From positions 79,012-143,011 of the forward strand of contig NZ_BOMH01000019.1 in assembly GCF_016862095.1 (NCBI RefSeq): DNA of 64,000 nucleotides. Reading direction: 5' to 3'. Below the pieces are notes generated by a model. The model was not told the origin of the DNA and did not search any database. It saw only the letters and a program-made list of their open reading frames with translations. The translations under genes and the position numbers were made by a program. How positions within the stretch are numbered: position 1 is the first letter of the stretch; each line of letters begins with the position of its first letter. Source of the stretch: Actinoplanes cyaneus. Its GTDB lineage: Bacteria; Actinomycetota; Actinomycetes; Mycobacteriales; Micromonosporaceae. Below are positions 40,255-48,298 of the stretch, one piece after another.

Positions 40255-41315
40255 AGGACCACCTCGTCGGGGACGGTGATCTCGAAGGTCGGTGCGGCGT
40301 TCAGGCCGTCACTGCCGGGAAGCGGGTTCCGCATCAGCCGGTTGAAGCCGTCGCGGAGCCGGAACATGTACCAGATCGCTTCCACCAGCCGGTCCGGCTC
40401 TCCGTTGAACGACCTGGTCAGCAGGGCGAGGAACGTGCCGTACTCGGTGTTGAAGTCCGCCGCGGCGGCGGCCAGCTCGGAGCCCGCCGGGTAGTCGGAC
40501 ATCTTGGCGCTCACCTTGACCTTGAAGACCTCGTCCCAGTCGATGTCGAGCTCCGGCCCGGACGGCGCGTCGCCCTTGTCGCCCTTCTGGTAGTAGCGGC
40601 CGAACTGCAGTTGCCGGAAGCGGTAGTAGTGGGCCAGCTCGCCGCCGGAGTCGTACACCCCCGCGTCCAGGCCCTCGCCCTGCTCGGCGATGAGACTCAG
40701 GGCCCGGCAGGCCGATGCCAGGTCGTGCACCTGGATCACGTCGCCGCCACCGGAGTAGAAGTACTCGGGCCCGACCTGGCGGGAGTCGTCCCCGCAGAAC
40801 AGTTTCGGATCCTCGGCGGCCAGCCGGCCGAGACCCTCGATGATCTCCTCGTAGAACTCGCCTATGCTGTAGAAGCGGAAGCCCTCGGCGGTCGGGCTCG
40901 CCGCCAGCAGCGGTTCGCTCGCCCCCGTCGACACCAGGCGGGAGTCGCCCTCCGGAGCCTTACGGGGCCGCTCGATCTTGCAGAAGGTCTCCACCGCCTC
41001 CGGGGAGAACGGCCGCAGGTCGACGGTGAAGTCGTTCTCGCCGTCGGGCAGATAGGTGGGATAGCTCGGCACGAAGCCCGGGCGGATCAGGCTGGGACTT
41101 CCGCCGATGGCGTTCAGGACATTGGCCACCAGCGTGAGGTGCAGCATCTCCTCGACCGCCGTCACCCGGATGATGTGGGCCGCGTCGGAGTTGGTCGTGG
41201 GGTGGATCGAGTAGTAGGCGGTGAGATAGACCGGGATCGTGGCGTGCTCCAGGGCCAGCGCGGCGTCCAGGTAGCTGATCAGTTCCTCGCGGCTGTTGAT
41301 CGTCGCATCGATCAC
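40251..41315 (-). CDS. Ferritin-like diiron protein (VioB/RebD C-terminal domain family)
   Basis: A 354-residue protein of the ferritin-like family named after the iminophenylpyruvate dimer synthase domain. The helix-bundle ligands are visible: Glu and His in ALEHATIPVY, Glu-Glu-x-x-His in VEEMLHLTLVANVLNAIGG, and Glu-x-x-His in GELAHYYRF. It therefore probably binds a di-metal centre and could oxidise a substrate with O2. No tryptophan-dimer (RebO/VioA) genes are present, so indolocarbazole or violacein chemistry is not implied. The GTG at 41315 overlaps the GMC stop. Association with a GMC oxidoreductase suggests a role in electron transfer or further oxidation of the sugar product (inference). 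Confidence 0.82.
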   Translation of the reverse strand: MIDATINSREELISYLDAALALEHATIPVYLTAYYSIHPTTNSDAAHIIRVTAVEEMLHLTLVANVLNAIGGSPSLIRPGFVPSYPTYLPDGENDFTVDLRPFSPEAVETFCKIERPRKAPEGDSRLVSTGASEPLLAASPTAEGFRFYSIGEFYEEIIEGLGRLAAEDPKLFCGDDSRQVGPEYFYSGGGDVIQVHDLASACRALSLIAEQGEGLDAGVYDSGGELAHYYRFRQLQFGRYYQKGDKGDAPSGPELDIDWDEVFKVKVSAKMSDYPAGSELAAAAADFNTEYGTFLALLTRSFNGEPDRLVEAIWYMFRLRDGFNRLMRNPLPGSDGLNAAPTFEITVPDEVVL

Positions 41316-43237
41316 GGTCCGACCTCCTCGGGTTGCGGCTGCGTGGCGACCGTGACGGGCGCCCGCTCCCCGTCGAGCTGGGCGAGCATGGCGCGGGCGC
41401 TGCGCAGGCAGAGCGCGGCGATGGTGAGGGTGACGTTCGACGTCCCGACGGTCGGCAGGCTCCCGCCGCCGACCAGGTACAGGTTCCGGTGGTCCCACGA
41501 CCGCTGGTCGGCGTCGACGACCGAGGACGACGGGTCGGTGCCCATCATGTGCGTCCCGGCCAGGTGGTTGCCGCCGCGCACCTCGTAGCCCTGCCCCTCG
41601 TACGTGGCATAGCCCCAGAAGTTCGGGTCGTAGCTCGTGTGGTCCTCGGCGCCGAGCCGCGCGAAGATCCGCCGGGACAGCTGACGCGCGTAGGCGACGC
41701 CGCGCATGGTGTAGTCGGGCAGGGTGTACGTGAGGATCGGGCGCATGTTGCCGAGCTGATCGGTGTACGACGGGTCGACGCTGACGCGGTTGCTGGGACT
41801 GGCCGGGACCTCGACCATGAACGCCAGTTGCAGCTGGCGCGACACGCGGTCGACCAGCCCCTGGCGGAGGTCCTCGCCGTAGCGGCCACCGTTGTCTACC
41901 AGGTCGGCCAGGTCGGTCATCGGCGCGCCGCGCGCCCAGCCCCAGCCGTCGTTGTGGATGTCGACGGCGAAAGCGGCCTGGGTACGCCGGAACCGGCCGC
42001 CGCGCAGGTCGGAGATGCCGCCGGTGCAGACCGTGCCCCGGAAGGTGCCGGCCACCTCCGGCAGCAGCGCCCAGGCCAGCAGGTACGCGTGGTCCATGAA
42101 GTTGCGCCCCATCAGGCCGCTGGAGCCGGGCAGCCCGGAGGCCAGCATCAGCCGGGGGTTCTCGACCGCGTTGGCGGCCAGCACGTACATCCGGCCGCGG
42201 GCCCGGACCGTGGTCCAGGAGTTGCTGTCGGGGCGCTTGTAGCGGCGGTACTCGATCTCGCGGACCCGGCCGGTCTCGTTGTCGATGTGCACCTTGTACG
42301 CCACGGCCTGGGCGATCAGGTCCACCCGGCCGGTCTGCAGGGCCCGGGTCAACGTCTTGCCGGCGTTGTACTTGGCCTGCACCGGGCAGATCGGGACACA
42401 GTTGTTGTTGCCCTGGCAGCGCTCGCCGACCTCGACCTGATAGGTGCTGACCGCACCCTGCGGGACAAAGCCCTTGCCGTCGTCGTAGGCGGGGTTCGGT
42501 ATGCCGTTGCGGCCCTGCGGGAACGGCCGGACCCGTAGGTGCCGCTGCTCGCCGTCGAGCTCGATCGGCATGCCGTCCACGTCCTTGGCGACCATCTTGT
42601 CGAGATAGGAGAGCGGCAGGCCCTTCATCGGGAACACGTACCGCTCGTCGAAGGAGATGCCCAGGAAGGACTGGTCCTCGACGTCGGCCGACACGCCGAT
42701 CTCCCGCTCGGCCTCGTTGTAGAAGGGAGCGAGGTCGTCGTACGTCAGTGGCCAGTCGACGCCCTCGCCGTACAGCGAGCGCATCCGGAAGTCCTCGGGC
42801 AGCATCCGCGGCGTCTTGCCCTCCCAGTGCATCGTCGTGCCGCCGAGCACCCGCGTGTAGGTCGTGTCACTGGCGAACGGCCCGCTCTGCACGATGTAGC
42901 CCGACGAGTCCGGGGATCCGGGCGAGATCCGCCGCACGTCGGGCCCGCGCGGCATCGGTGCGTTCCGGGAGTACGGGTACGGCGACTGGTTGTCCTTCGA
43001 CGCCGCGGAGTAGAAGCGGTCCAGATAGCCCTCGTACCGGCGCAGGGTGAGGTCCTCACCCGGGCCGGCCTCGAGGACCAGCACCCGTTTGCCGGCCTCG
43101 CTCAGCCGGGCGGCGATGATGGACCCCGCGATACCGGCGCCGACGATCACCACGTCGTAGACCACCTCGGCGGCGGCTGCGGCGTCGGTGTCCTGGTCGG
43201 CGCGGATCGCGGCACCCTCAGGGAATTTCACGTACAT
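41312..43237 (-). CDS. GMC-family FAD oxidoreductase
   Basis: A 641-residue flavoprotein. The N-terminal dinucleotide fold VVIVGAGIAGSIIAARLSEAGKRVLVLEAGP starts near residue 28. The C-terminal active site shows the AGTHMMGTDP histidine segment and the GTSNVTLTIAAL end with the His/Asn-type pair partner (Asn). A CQGNNNCVPICPVQAKYNAG segment around residue 275 is typical of the glucose/fructose/glucoside 3-dehydrogenase branch. It lacks a signal peptide. With the small subunit encoded two genes downstream it would oxidise a sugar hydroxyl. The position of oxidation (C1, C2, C3) is not determinable by eye, but the isomerase-like partners favour C3. Confidence 0.87.
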   Translation of the reverse strand: MYVKFPEGAAIRADQDTDAAAAAEVVYDVVIVGAGIAGSIIAARLSEAGKRVLVLEAGPGEDLTLRRYEGYLDRFYSAASKDNQSPYPYSRNAPMPRGPDVRRISPGSPDSSGYIVQSGPFASDTTYTRVLGGTTMHWEGKTPRMLPEDFRMRSLYGEGVDWPLTYDDLAPFYNEAEREIGVSADVEDQSFLGISFDERYVFPMKGLPLSYLDKMVAKDVDGMPIELDGEQRHLRVRPFPQGRNGIPNPAYDDGKGFVPQGAVSTYQVEVGERCQGNNNCVPICPVQAKYNAGKTLTRALQTGRVDLIAQAVAYKVHIDNETGRVREIEYRRYKRPDSNSWTTVRARGRMYVLAANAVENPRLMLASGLPGSSGLMGRNFMDHAYLLAWALLPEVAGTFRGTVCTGGISDLRGGRFRRTQAAFAVDIHNDGWGWARGAPMTDLADLVDNGGRYGEDLRQGLVDRVSRQLQLAFMVEVPASPSNRVSVDPSYTDQLGNMRPILTYTLPDYTMRGVAYARQLSRRIFARLGAEDHTSYDPNFWGYATYEGQGYEVRGGNHLAGTHMMGTDPSSSVVDADQRSWDHRNLYLVGGGSLPTVGTSNVTLTIAALCLRSARAMLAQLDGERAPVTVATQPQPEEVGP

Positions 43238-43313
43238 GGAAGCGGTCCCCTCTCGGCAGTTCCGCCGCGGAGCCGGCGCGTGCGGATCGGTTCGAGTACG
43301 GCGTCCATCCCGA

Positions 43314-44735
43314 TCAGACAGCGGTCGCGCGGGCCCGCATGGCCGACAGGTAGGAGGCGTAACTCCAGGTCAGGTTGTTGACGCTGCGCCGGTAGCCGGT
43401 CGTGCCGTCGAACTGCTCGGAGAGCTCGAAGTTGTCGCTGTGACACACGACGGCCTGCATCATGGCGTCCCCGGTCGCGATCAGGGCGTCGGCCGCGTCA
43501 CCGGCCGCTGTGGACGCGACGACGGCGGACTGGGCGAAGAACGGGGCGGACAGGTCGTCGAGCGGGATCCGCCCCGACGACCTGATCTGCGCCGCGAGCC
43601 GGTAGTGCAGCTCCGCCACGTTGCACGTGGACAGGGCCCAGGGATGGCCGCCGAGCACGGGGTGGGCGGTGTCGCCGTCGTACACGTCGGCGGGGTACCT
43701 GCCGAAGAGCGGCCCGAGGCCCAGCTCCCGGTCGGCCTTGTTGATGGGATAGAAGGCGGCGCCGCCCTCCTCCCACTGGGAACGCAACTGGGCGGCGGTG
43801 GCCAGCATCCTGGTGTCGGTGCAGGGCACCGCCCCGTACAGGCACGCCTGGACGATGTCGATGTTCGGGTCGTACCCGCCGGTCGCCGGGCGCTGCGGCG
43901 TCGGCGGACCGCCACCACCGGGGATCGCCATCACGCTGATGTACTTGCTGCCGTCCCAGTGGCTGTCGAGCGCCTCACGCAACCGGGCCGCGGCCGGCCG
44001 GAGCGCGTCCGGCTTGTCGATCCCGGCGATCGGCGTGGCCAGCACCTCCTCGAAGCAGCGCAGCTGGGCGGCGCGGGCGAAGAAGCTGTAGCCGATGTGT
44101 TCCTCCCACAGATTGGTCGTGGGCTCCTCGTACGCGGTCAGCAGGAAGGCGACGTTCGCGTTGACGAGGGCCGCGGCGATCTTCTGAGTGCCGGGGTCCA
44201 GCCGGTCGAAAGCCGTCAGGATCGTGACCGTCTGCAGGGCCGGCCCGTCGTTCTGCTCCGTCCACGCCCGGGACTCCCCCGCGATGGTGAAGCACGCGTG
44301 GCCCTTGGTCGGATGTGCGTTGGAGTAGCAGAGGTCGGCGAACTGAACGTAGTCGTTGAGGACCGGGACCACCCCGCCCGGCCGTGCCGGCAGGTTCGAC
44401 CTGGCGACCTCCATGGCGGTGATCGCGCCGTCGCGTACCCAGTTGAAGACGTAGTCCTCGTCGATGCCGGGAGTCTCGGCCGGGAAGGAGGGAGCCGCGA
44501 TGACGCAACCCGGCTTGGAATTCCTGGAAATGTCTCCGGGCGCCTGCGGGTCGCTGAAGGTGAAACCCTCACTGGCGATGTTGCGGAGCATGAGCGCATA
44601 CATGAGCGGCACCAGAGAGGGAAGGTCGATCGTCCCGGGCGCCAACGCGTTCTGGACGTGCGCTCGCGGCTGGAAGGTGGCGTCCGAGCGGTTGGTGCGG
44701 GCGGGCATGGTGCCATTGGTCGTGGAATTGGACAT
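43314..44735 (-). CDS. GH15 glucoamylase/trehalase-family glycoside hydrolase
   Basis: A 473-residue (alpha/alpha)6-barrel enzyme. YVFNWVRDGA (about residue 94) is the GH15 substrate-binding region, NLWEEHIGYSFF (about 210) carries the general-acid Glu, and LSEQFDGTTGYRR near residue 438 carries the catalytic base. The NNLTWSYASYLSA ending matches fungal-type glucoamylase (GH15). There is no signal peptide and no starch-binding domain, so it acts on an internal oligosaccharide or glycoside. AAAGGTGAG precedes the ATG. It is the first gene of the ten-gene operon; about 660 bp of non-coding DNA lies upstream. Confidence 0.88.
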   Translation of the reverse strand: MSNSTTNGTMPARTNRSDATFQPRAHVQNALAPGTIDLPSLVPLMYALMLRNIASEGFTFSDPQAPGDISRNSKPGCVIAAPSFPAETPGIDEDYVFNWVRDGAITAMEVARSNLPARPGGVVPVLNDYVQFADLCYSNAHPTKGHACFTIAGESRAWTEQNDGPALQTVTILTAFDRLDPGTQKIAAALVNANVAFLLTAYEEPTTNLWEEHIGYSFFARAAQLRCFEEVLATPIAGIDKPDALRPAAARLREALDSHWDGSKYISVMAIPGGGGPPTPQRPATGGYDPNIDIVQACLYGAVPCTDTRMLATAAQLRSQWEEGGAAFYPINKADRELGLGPLFGRYPADVYDGDTAHPVLGGHPWALSTCNVAELHYRLAAQIRSSGRIPLDDLSAPFFAQSAVVASTAAGDAADALIATGDAMMQAVVCHSDNFELSEQFDGTTGYRRSVNNLTWSYASYLSAMRARATAV

Positions 44736-45392
44736 CGACGCTCACCTTTCTGTTTGTCGAGCGGATCCGGCTGCCGGCAGTGGTGCCACCGCGCCGTCGA
44801 TCCGTCGCCCTCGTGATCGAGCAGGGCCGGCCCTCAGGGCCCACGGGGCAGGCGTGAACGCCCGCGCCGCCGCGGTCCGAGTGAGGCTCCCCTATCGCTT
44901 CATGCCAGGTGGAGGGGCAGACAGCGACCCGGACCGGCCCCCTCGTCGCCGCCCGGGACGCGTGGTGCCGCCGGTCCCCGTCGCCGTCGGCTGTCCGCGC
45001 AACTCCACACGATCCCCGCGTAGGCAGTGAGCCCACAACCCCCGCGCGTCTCGGAAGTTGACGGATCTACGACGCGTTTTACTGAATTGCGCAAGAAGTA
45101 GCCTGGCTTGCCTGACGCTGATCCATAAATCATCCGTGGCGGATGATCCGACCATTCATGGTCATCGACCGAAACCGCCGTAGATCCTTTTCCGATAACG
45201 ACTGGGAGCACTTTCATGGTCCCCGATCATCGACTCCCGGGCGCAGATCCGACATCGGCGTACCGGGAATTGAATGAGCCTATAAAAGGTCACATAACAG
45301 ATACGGTGAGCCGGCTGCCCGGTGTACGCCGCCGGACGGCCGGGCATGGCATAGATTCCTCACACCACCTGGTCACCGCGAAGGAGCCGAAC
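44736..45392. promoter_or_regulatory. 657-bp intergenic region between the GH15 operon and DUF2277
   Basis: No gene with normal codon bias was found. The middle (about 45050-45300) is AT-richer than the rest. It contains the perfect palindrome ATCATCCG-N3-CGGATGAT at 45129-45147, a good operator candidate for the divergent glycoside operon. A clear AAGGAG site for DUF2277 lies at the right end. Open frames here have weak GC bias and no homology I recognise. Confidence 0.55.
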
Positions 45393-45662
45393 GTGTGCCG
45401 GAACATCCACCAGCTGCACAACTTCGAACCGCCGGCGACGCCGGACGAGGTACAGGCCGCGGCGTTGCAGTACGTCCGGAAAGTCGCCGGCGCGACCCGC
45501 CCCTCACAGGCGAATCAGGCCGTTTTCGATGAGGCGGTGGCGGCGATCGCGGCGGCGACCCAGGCGCTGCTGGACGGCCTGGTGACGACCGCGCCGCCCA
45601 AGGACCGCGAGGTCGAGGCCGCGAAGGCCCGCGCCCGCGCCGAGAAGCGCTACGCGTCCTGA
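45393..45662 (+). CDS. DUF2277 family protein
   Basis: An 89-residue protein beginning MCRNIHQLHNFEPPAT (start GTG at 45393 after AAGGAG) and ending with the KDREVEAAKARARAEKRY segment. Both ends are hallmarks of DUF2277, a short conserved bacterial family of unknown function with an invariant Cys-Arg-Asn-Ile start. In-frame upstream codons extend the frame to 45216, but they lack homology and show poor codon bias, so the short form is chosen. Confidence 0.9.
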   Translation: MCRNIHQLHNFEPPATPDEVQAAALQYVRKVAGATRPSQANQAVFDEAVAAIAAATQALLDGLVTTAPPKDREVEAAKARARAEKRYAS

Positions 45663-45771
45663 CCGGCGCCCCGGGCCCCGGCTCGGGAGACGACAGGTGA
45701 GGTCGTCATCCGGCACCGGCGAGAAGACACCGCGGCTCGTCGCTCTCGGCACGGCCGTGATCAGCCGGTTG

Positions 45772-46830
45772 TCAGGCGAGACTCCGGCGCAGGGCGGGCA
45801 GGACCGACTCGCCGAACGGGATGACGTCGGCGTGATAGTCCGGGAAGATCAGCATCAGGCCGTCGAGCTCGGCGGTCGTCATGATCTGCTCGATGCGCTC
45901 GGTGACCGTCTCCGGGCGGCCGGTCACGTAGGCCGTCTGGAACGCCTGTTCCCCGGTGGCGCCCTCGGCCCAGTCGCGGGCCGCGTCGAGGGGGATGCCC
46001 CACGACGCGCGCATGCCGGCCAGGGCGACCTTGTCGAGGCCCTCGGCGTAACGGGCCGCCTTGTCCGCCGCGGCGGCATCGGTCTCGTCCATGACGACGG
46101 TGAGCATCGAGTAGGTCTTGACCGTGCGCCCGAAGTCGGCGGCCCGGTCGTGGACCGAGCGGGAATAGTCGCGCATCTGGTCGAGGTTGTCGGCGCTCAG
46201 GAAGGCGCCGTCGGCGTACCGGGCCTGGAACTCGCGGCCCCTCTCCGACCGCCCGGCGCTGATCAGGGTCGGCCGCTTCGAGGGATGCGGGCGTGATTCG
46301 CACTCCTGGAGAGTGAAGAAGTCCCCCTTCATCGTCACCGCGTCCTCGGTCCAGAGCCGGATCACCGCGACCATCCACTCCTCCGTCATCCGGTAGCGCT
46401 CGTCGTGCGACAGCTCCGGATCCCAGAGGCCCATCTGGGCGAACTCGGCGGCGTAGGAGCCGTTGACGACGTTCATCCCGGCCCGGCCGCCCGAGACCTC
46501 CTGCAGGGTGGTGAACATCTTGGCGGCGAGCGCGGGATGGAAGACGTTCGCGTGCACGGTGGCCCAGATGTCGACGGTGCTGGTCGCCTCGGCCAGGGCC
46601 GACATCATCGTCATCGACTCGAGCGTGCGGCCCCAGTGGTCGGTGCTGCCGCCGAAGCCCTTCCATTTCGCCATCGACATGATGAAGTCGAGCCCGATCG
46701 CCTCGGCGTCGAGCGCCACCCGGCGGTTGTAGGCGTAGGTCGCCTCGGGATGTGGCGCCGATCGGGAGATCATCCAGCCGCCGTTGCCGATCGGGAGGAA
46801 GACACCGAACTCCTTCGCCGGGTTGCTCAT
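45772..46830 (-). CDS. LLM-class flavin-dependent monooxygenase (RutA-like)
   Basis: A 352-residue luciferase-like TIM barrel. The start FGVFLPIGNGGW and the MSMAKWKGFGGSTDHWGRTLESMTMM segment are those of the RutA/pyrimidine oxygenase and alkyl sulfonate monooxygenase group, and NVVNGSYAAEFAQMG contributes to the FMN phosphate site. It would use reduced FMN from a separate reductase. The remaining rut genes are absent, so the pyrimidine-degradation role is uncertain. It is divergent from a P450 gene with a 232-bp gap that contains two long direct repeats. Confidence 0.88.
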   Translation of the reverse strand: MSNPAKEFGVFLPIGNGGWMISRSAPHPEATYAYNRRVALDAEAIGLDFIMSMAKWKGFGGSTDHWGRTLESMTMMSALAEATSTVDIWATVHANVFHPALAAKMFTTLQEVSGGRAGMNVVNGSYAAEFAQMGLWDPELSHDERYRMTEEWMVAVIRLWTEDAVTMKGDFFTLQECESRPHPSKRPTLISAGRSERGREFQARYADGAFLSADNLDQMRDYSRSVHDRAADFGRTVKTYSMLTVVMDETDAAAADKAARYAEGLDKVALAGMRASWGIPLDAARDWAEGATGEQAFQTAYVTGRPETVTERIEQIMTTAELDGLMLIFPDYHADVIPFGESVLPALRRSLA

Positions 46831-46953
46831 GGCGCGGTCCGGATCGCGATGCGCACGTCAGTGGCGGTGCCGGTCCTGCTGCTCCTCATCGACACCCCCG
46901 AGCCGAGTGGTTTCCGGCAAGTAAAACACCTTCACCCTCGGCCGTCGTTCGCT

Positions 46954-46991
46954 TCCGCGACGGAATCGGCAACATCCGCGACGGAATCGGC
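46954..46991. repeat. Two 17-bp direct repeats upstream of the P450 gene
   Basis: TCCGCGACGGAATCGGC occurs at 46954-46970 and again, identically, at 46975-46991, a 21-bp period (two helical turns). They lie about 75-110 bp upstream of the P450 start in the divergent region. This is the arrangement expected for a regulator that binds side-by-side sites, such as a SARP or LuxR-type activator. Confidence 0.75.
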
Positions 46992-47062
46992 GAACTGTTG
47001 CCCGGCGCCCCCGTCACAGTCCATTCTCGACAGTCGGGCAGCCGACTCGAGGAGCGCGTCAG

Positions 47063-48250
47063 GTGGTCAGTGAACTCGCGGAGAGCTACGACCCGCTCGG
47101 TGCGCACGCCGAGGATCCGTACCCTTTCTACGCCGAGGCGCGCCGCCGGGAGCCGGTGTTCTACTCGCCGCGGATCGACGCCTGGGTGGTGACCCGGTTC
47201 GGCGATGTCGAGGCGGTGCTCAAGGACTGGACAGGTTTCTCCTCGGTCAACAGCCTGCGGCCCCTCCGGCCGCTGCACCCGGCGACGCTGACCGTGCTGG
47301 TCGAGGGGTTTCCGCAGCCGCCCGACCATGTCACCTCCGACGGCGAGGTGCATCGCCGGCTGCGGTTGCCGTACACGAGACATCTGACCGCACCCGGGCG
47401 GGTCAAAGGCCTGGAGCCGGAGGTGCGGGCGCGGGCCGAGGCCCTCGTGGACGGGTTCGCCGGGGCCGGCGGCGCCGACCTCGTCACGCGATTCGCGAAG
47501 CCGCTGCCGCTGCGGACGGCGGCCGCGATGTTCGGCTTCGCGCCGGACGACCTGCCGATCGTGCGGGACGGCAGCGAGTCGTCGTTCCGGCTGGGCAGCG
47601 CCGACCTGACCGAGGCCGACGAGGTGGCCGCCGCCCAGGAGTTCGTCGCGTTCAAGCGGCTCGTCGCACGGTACGCGCACCGGCGCCGCACGGCCCCGAA
47701 CGGTGACCTGATCAGTGACGTCACGGCCGCCCTGGCGGACGGCGACGGACCCCTGACGGCAGCTCAGGAGGCGGAGGTGGTCACGACGATCAGCAACACC
47801 TTCGGCGCGGCGCACATCACCACCGCGGCCCTCATCGGCAGCGCCCTGAGGCTGCTGGCCGGCCACCCGGAGCAGTGGGGCTCGCTCGCCCACCGGCCGG
47901 AGCTGATCGCCGGGGCGATCGAGGAGGTGCTGCGGTTCGAGACGCCGATCCCCACCATGTTCCGCCGGGCCACCCGCCCCGCCACGATCGCCGGCGTGGG
48001 CATTCCGCAGGGGGCGGACGTCCTGGTGGTGTTCGCGTCCGCGAACCGGGACGAGGAGCGCTACCCCGACGCCGGGCGCTTCGACGTGACCCGCAGGCCG
48101 GTACGGCACTTCGCGTTCGGGGCCGGGGTGCATACCTGCGTGGGCGCGGCGGCAGCCCGGTCCCAGGCGCGTGTGGCGTTGCAGGTGCTCACCGAGCGGC
48201 TGCCGGGGCTGAGCACGGTGATGCCGATCCGCTCCTCGGGCTCGAACTGA
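47063..48250 (+). CDS. Cytochrome P450 with non-acidic I-helix
   Basis: A 395-residue soluble bacterial P450. The heme-binding motif FAFGAGVHTCVG and the ExxR (EEVLRF) are intact. The I-helix that normally reads AGHETT or similar is AAHITT, so the acidic residue of the acid-alcohol pair is replaced by Ile, which may change oxygen activation. The GTG at 47063 follows GAGGAG. No ferredoxin is adjacent. Direct repeats upstream and the divergent flavin monooxygenase suggest joint regulation. The substrate is unknown. Confidence 0.92.
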   Translation: MVSELAESYDPLGAHAEDPYPFYAEARRREPVFYSPRIDAWVVTRFGDVEAVLKDWTGFSSVNSLRPLRPLHPATLTVLVEGFPQPPDHVTSDGEVHRRLRLPYTRHLTAPGRVKGLEPEVRARAEALVDGFAGAGGADLVTRFAKPLPLRTAAAMFGFAPDDLPIVRDGSESSFRLGSADLTEADEVAAAQEFVAFKRLVARYAHRRRTAPNGDLISDVTAALADGDGPLTAAQEAEVVTTISNTFGAAHITTAALIGSALRLLAGHPEQWGSLAHRPELIAGAIEEVLRFETPIPTMFRRATRPATIAGVGIPQGADVLVVFASANRDEERYPDAGRFDVTRRPVRHFAFGAGVHTCVGAAAARSQARVALQVLTERLPGLSTVMPIRSSGSN

Positions 48251-48298
48251 ACTGGCCGGCCACCAGATCTCCATAGTGGACTTACAGAATCGACAGCG

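Noticed and set aside
40251..41315. Violacein or indolocarbazole biosynthesis
   Set aside because: The ferritin-like domain is shared, but no VioA/RebO oxidase, chromopyrrolic acid synthase heme part or other pathway genes are present.
44900..45217. Small minus-strand gene in the GH15 leader (105 codons)
   Set aside because: Poor third-position GC, no clear ribosome site and no recognisable homology. It overlaps the palindrome-bearing regulatory region.
45772..46830. Rut pyrimidine-degradation operon
   Set aside because: Only the RutA-like monooxygenase is present. rutB-rutG are absent and the neighbour is a divergent P450.
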